Below are positions 63,601 to 64,000 of a DNA stretch of 64,000 bases, piece by piece. A model generated the notes under the pieces. The model was not told the origin of the DNA. It saw nothing but the letters and a program-made list of their open reading frames with translations, and did not search any database. How positions within the stretch are numbered: the first letter of the stretch is position 1; each line of letters opens with the position of its first letter. Source of the DNA: Rotaria macrura (taxonomy: Eukaryota; Rotifera; Eurotatoria; Philodinida; Philodinidae). The DNA lies in contig OENT01000724.1 in the NCBI GenBank assembly GCA_900239685.1, forward strand, positions 1 to 64,000, in the 5' to 3' direction. Both the position numbers and the translations under genes were made by a program.

Positions 63601-63754
63601 AAACTTGATATGATGATATTGGAAATAATAATAATACATATGATTCTTTCGTTTTTAGGGTGAAATTCAAAATTGGGAAACACATAAATTAGTTTTGCCT
63701 GAGAAAGATCCTAAAATAGATGATAAGAACAAAGATGAAGATAATGAAGATTAG
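57644..63754 (+). CDS. TP53BP1: TP53BP1-like DNA-damage mediator: tandem Tudor, UDR-like motif, single BRCT, 729 aa
   Basis: Twenty-one plus-strand exons join in phase: 57644–57717, 57783–57844, 57917–57951, 59069–59200, 59263–59335, 59842–59876, 60027–60069, 60118–60178, 60229–60284, 60363–60532, 61181–61324, 61378–61488, 61556–61713, 62301–62351, 62403–62630, 62699–62976, 63036–63149, 63219–63284, 63337–63416, 63476–63598 and 63659–63754. The N-terminal ~400 residues are Ser/Thr/Asp-rich and disordered. The tandem Tudor (about 455–565) has LRVFSKW, HFYPG, FDDGAKRY and YFDSGIVKR. A UDR-like VQGKRKRTLTVPQSP follows, as in human 53BP1. The BRCT (about 617–722) carries FLITGFN, HGGRVIE and IPCVNYEWI. 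53BP1 reads H4K20me2 and H2AK15ub and steers double-strand break repair toward end joining; that role is inferred. The second BRCT of vertebrate 53BP1 is absent, and the cage Tyr after FDDG is Ala. Introns at 57952–59068 and 60533–61180 could hide further exons. Confidence 0.85.
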
Positions 63755-64000
63755 TCTTACATACTATATACTAGGTCTATTTTATGTGTTGTACAAATAG
63801 ATACAAACTCGTATTACACTGTTCATATATATTTTGTTTGTTAGAACTTATGTGTGCTAGGTTAAAAAATTCAAATAAATGAATGAATCTACTTAATCCT
63901 ATAGTTTGATTATTCCTAGAAAATCTTTTACTATCCATATGGAATGTAGTAGCTATGTCATAAATATCAACACCAGTGTTAGTGACAGTATAGAGTTTGA
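63755..64000 (+). terminator. 3' region of the 53BP1-like gene with polyadenylation signal
   Basis: An AATAAA at 63874–63879 (ttcaaataaatgaatg) lies about 120 nt after the stop codon and is the likely polyadenylation signal. The remaining sequence to the window edge is AT-rich with no ORF. Confidence 0.55.

Noticed and set aside
1-64000. Search by eye for tRNA, rRNA, CRISPR arrays, prokaryotic operons and viral genes
   Set aside because: No tRNA B-box with matching A-box and stems, no rRNA-like conserved blocks, no spaced direct-repeat array, and no viral-type ORFs were found; the window is eukaryotic.

Overview
The window is animal nuclear DNA. It is AT-rich, and genes are broken by many short GT–AG introns (mostly 45–70 bp, a few over 1 kb). 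It encodes metazoan-only proteins: an innexin, polycystin-2 channels, SSBP/SSDP, PXK and a 53BP1-like protein. Innexin, compact genes, a secreted GH3 glycosidase of the kind often acquired horizontally, and repeated signs of spliced-leader trans-splicing fit a lophotrochozoan-grade invertebrate. A bdelloid rotifer (Adineta/Rotaria type) is my best guess, inferred and not proven.

Layout. 1–2860: repeats (end of a TE-like repeat, an 82-bp tandem repeat, a 385-bp palindromic MITE, a 210-bp duplication). 5310–8138 (-): five-exon, secreted, probably GPI-anchored GH3 beta-glucosidase-like enzyme. 9366–9980: foldback element. 11449–12628 (-): PLCXD-type PI-PLC X-domain protein. 13366–17424 (-): PXK (PX domain, pseudokinase, WH2-like tail). 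18530–20115 (+): two small unrecognised genes, the second a tail-anchored coiled-coil protein. 21039–23526 (-): SSBP2/3/4 orthologue. 25504–27265 (-): two small genes, tentative. 27569–33649 and 33858–40433 (-): two head-to-tail polycystin-2 paralogues. 43292–44803 (+): innexin. 46580–49870 (-): C2H2 zinc-finger factor with a ZAD-like N terminus. 49871–56970: about 7 kb without a convincing gene, including a long pyrimidine-rich stretch. 56971–57508 (+): TFIIA gamma. 57644–63754 (+): TP53BP1-like protein with tandem Tudor, UDR-like motif and one BRCT.

Exon chains were built by hand from ORFs, splice consensus and reading phase. Every multi-exon model closes in frame (791, 331, 555, 275, 395, 54, 650, 842, 459, 688, 117 and 729 aa). 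Boundaries may be off by a base and untranslated or alternative exons are not resolved.

Most notable: three same-strand pairs (TFIIA gamma/TP53BP1, the two PKD2 genes, the two unknown small genes) are separated by only 135–210 bp. The downstream ATG lies next to an AG acceptor in each, immediately after a consensus one at TP53BP1 and after weaker ones in the other two. This suggests spliced-leader operons. The 53BP1-like protein appears to lack the second BRCT and one Tudor cage aromatic. The two polycystins differ in EF-hand content, tail and intron structure.
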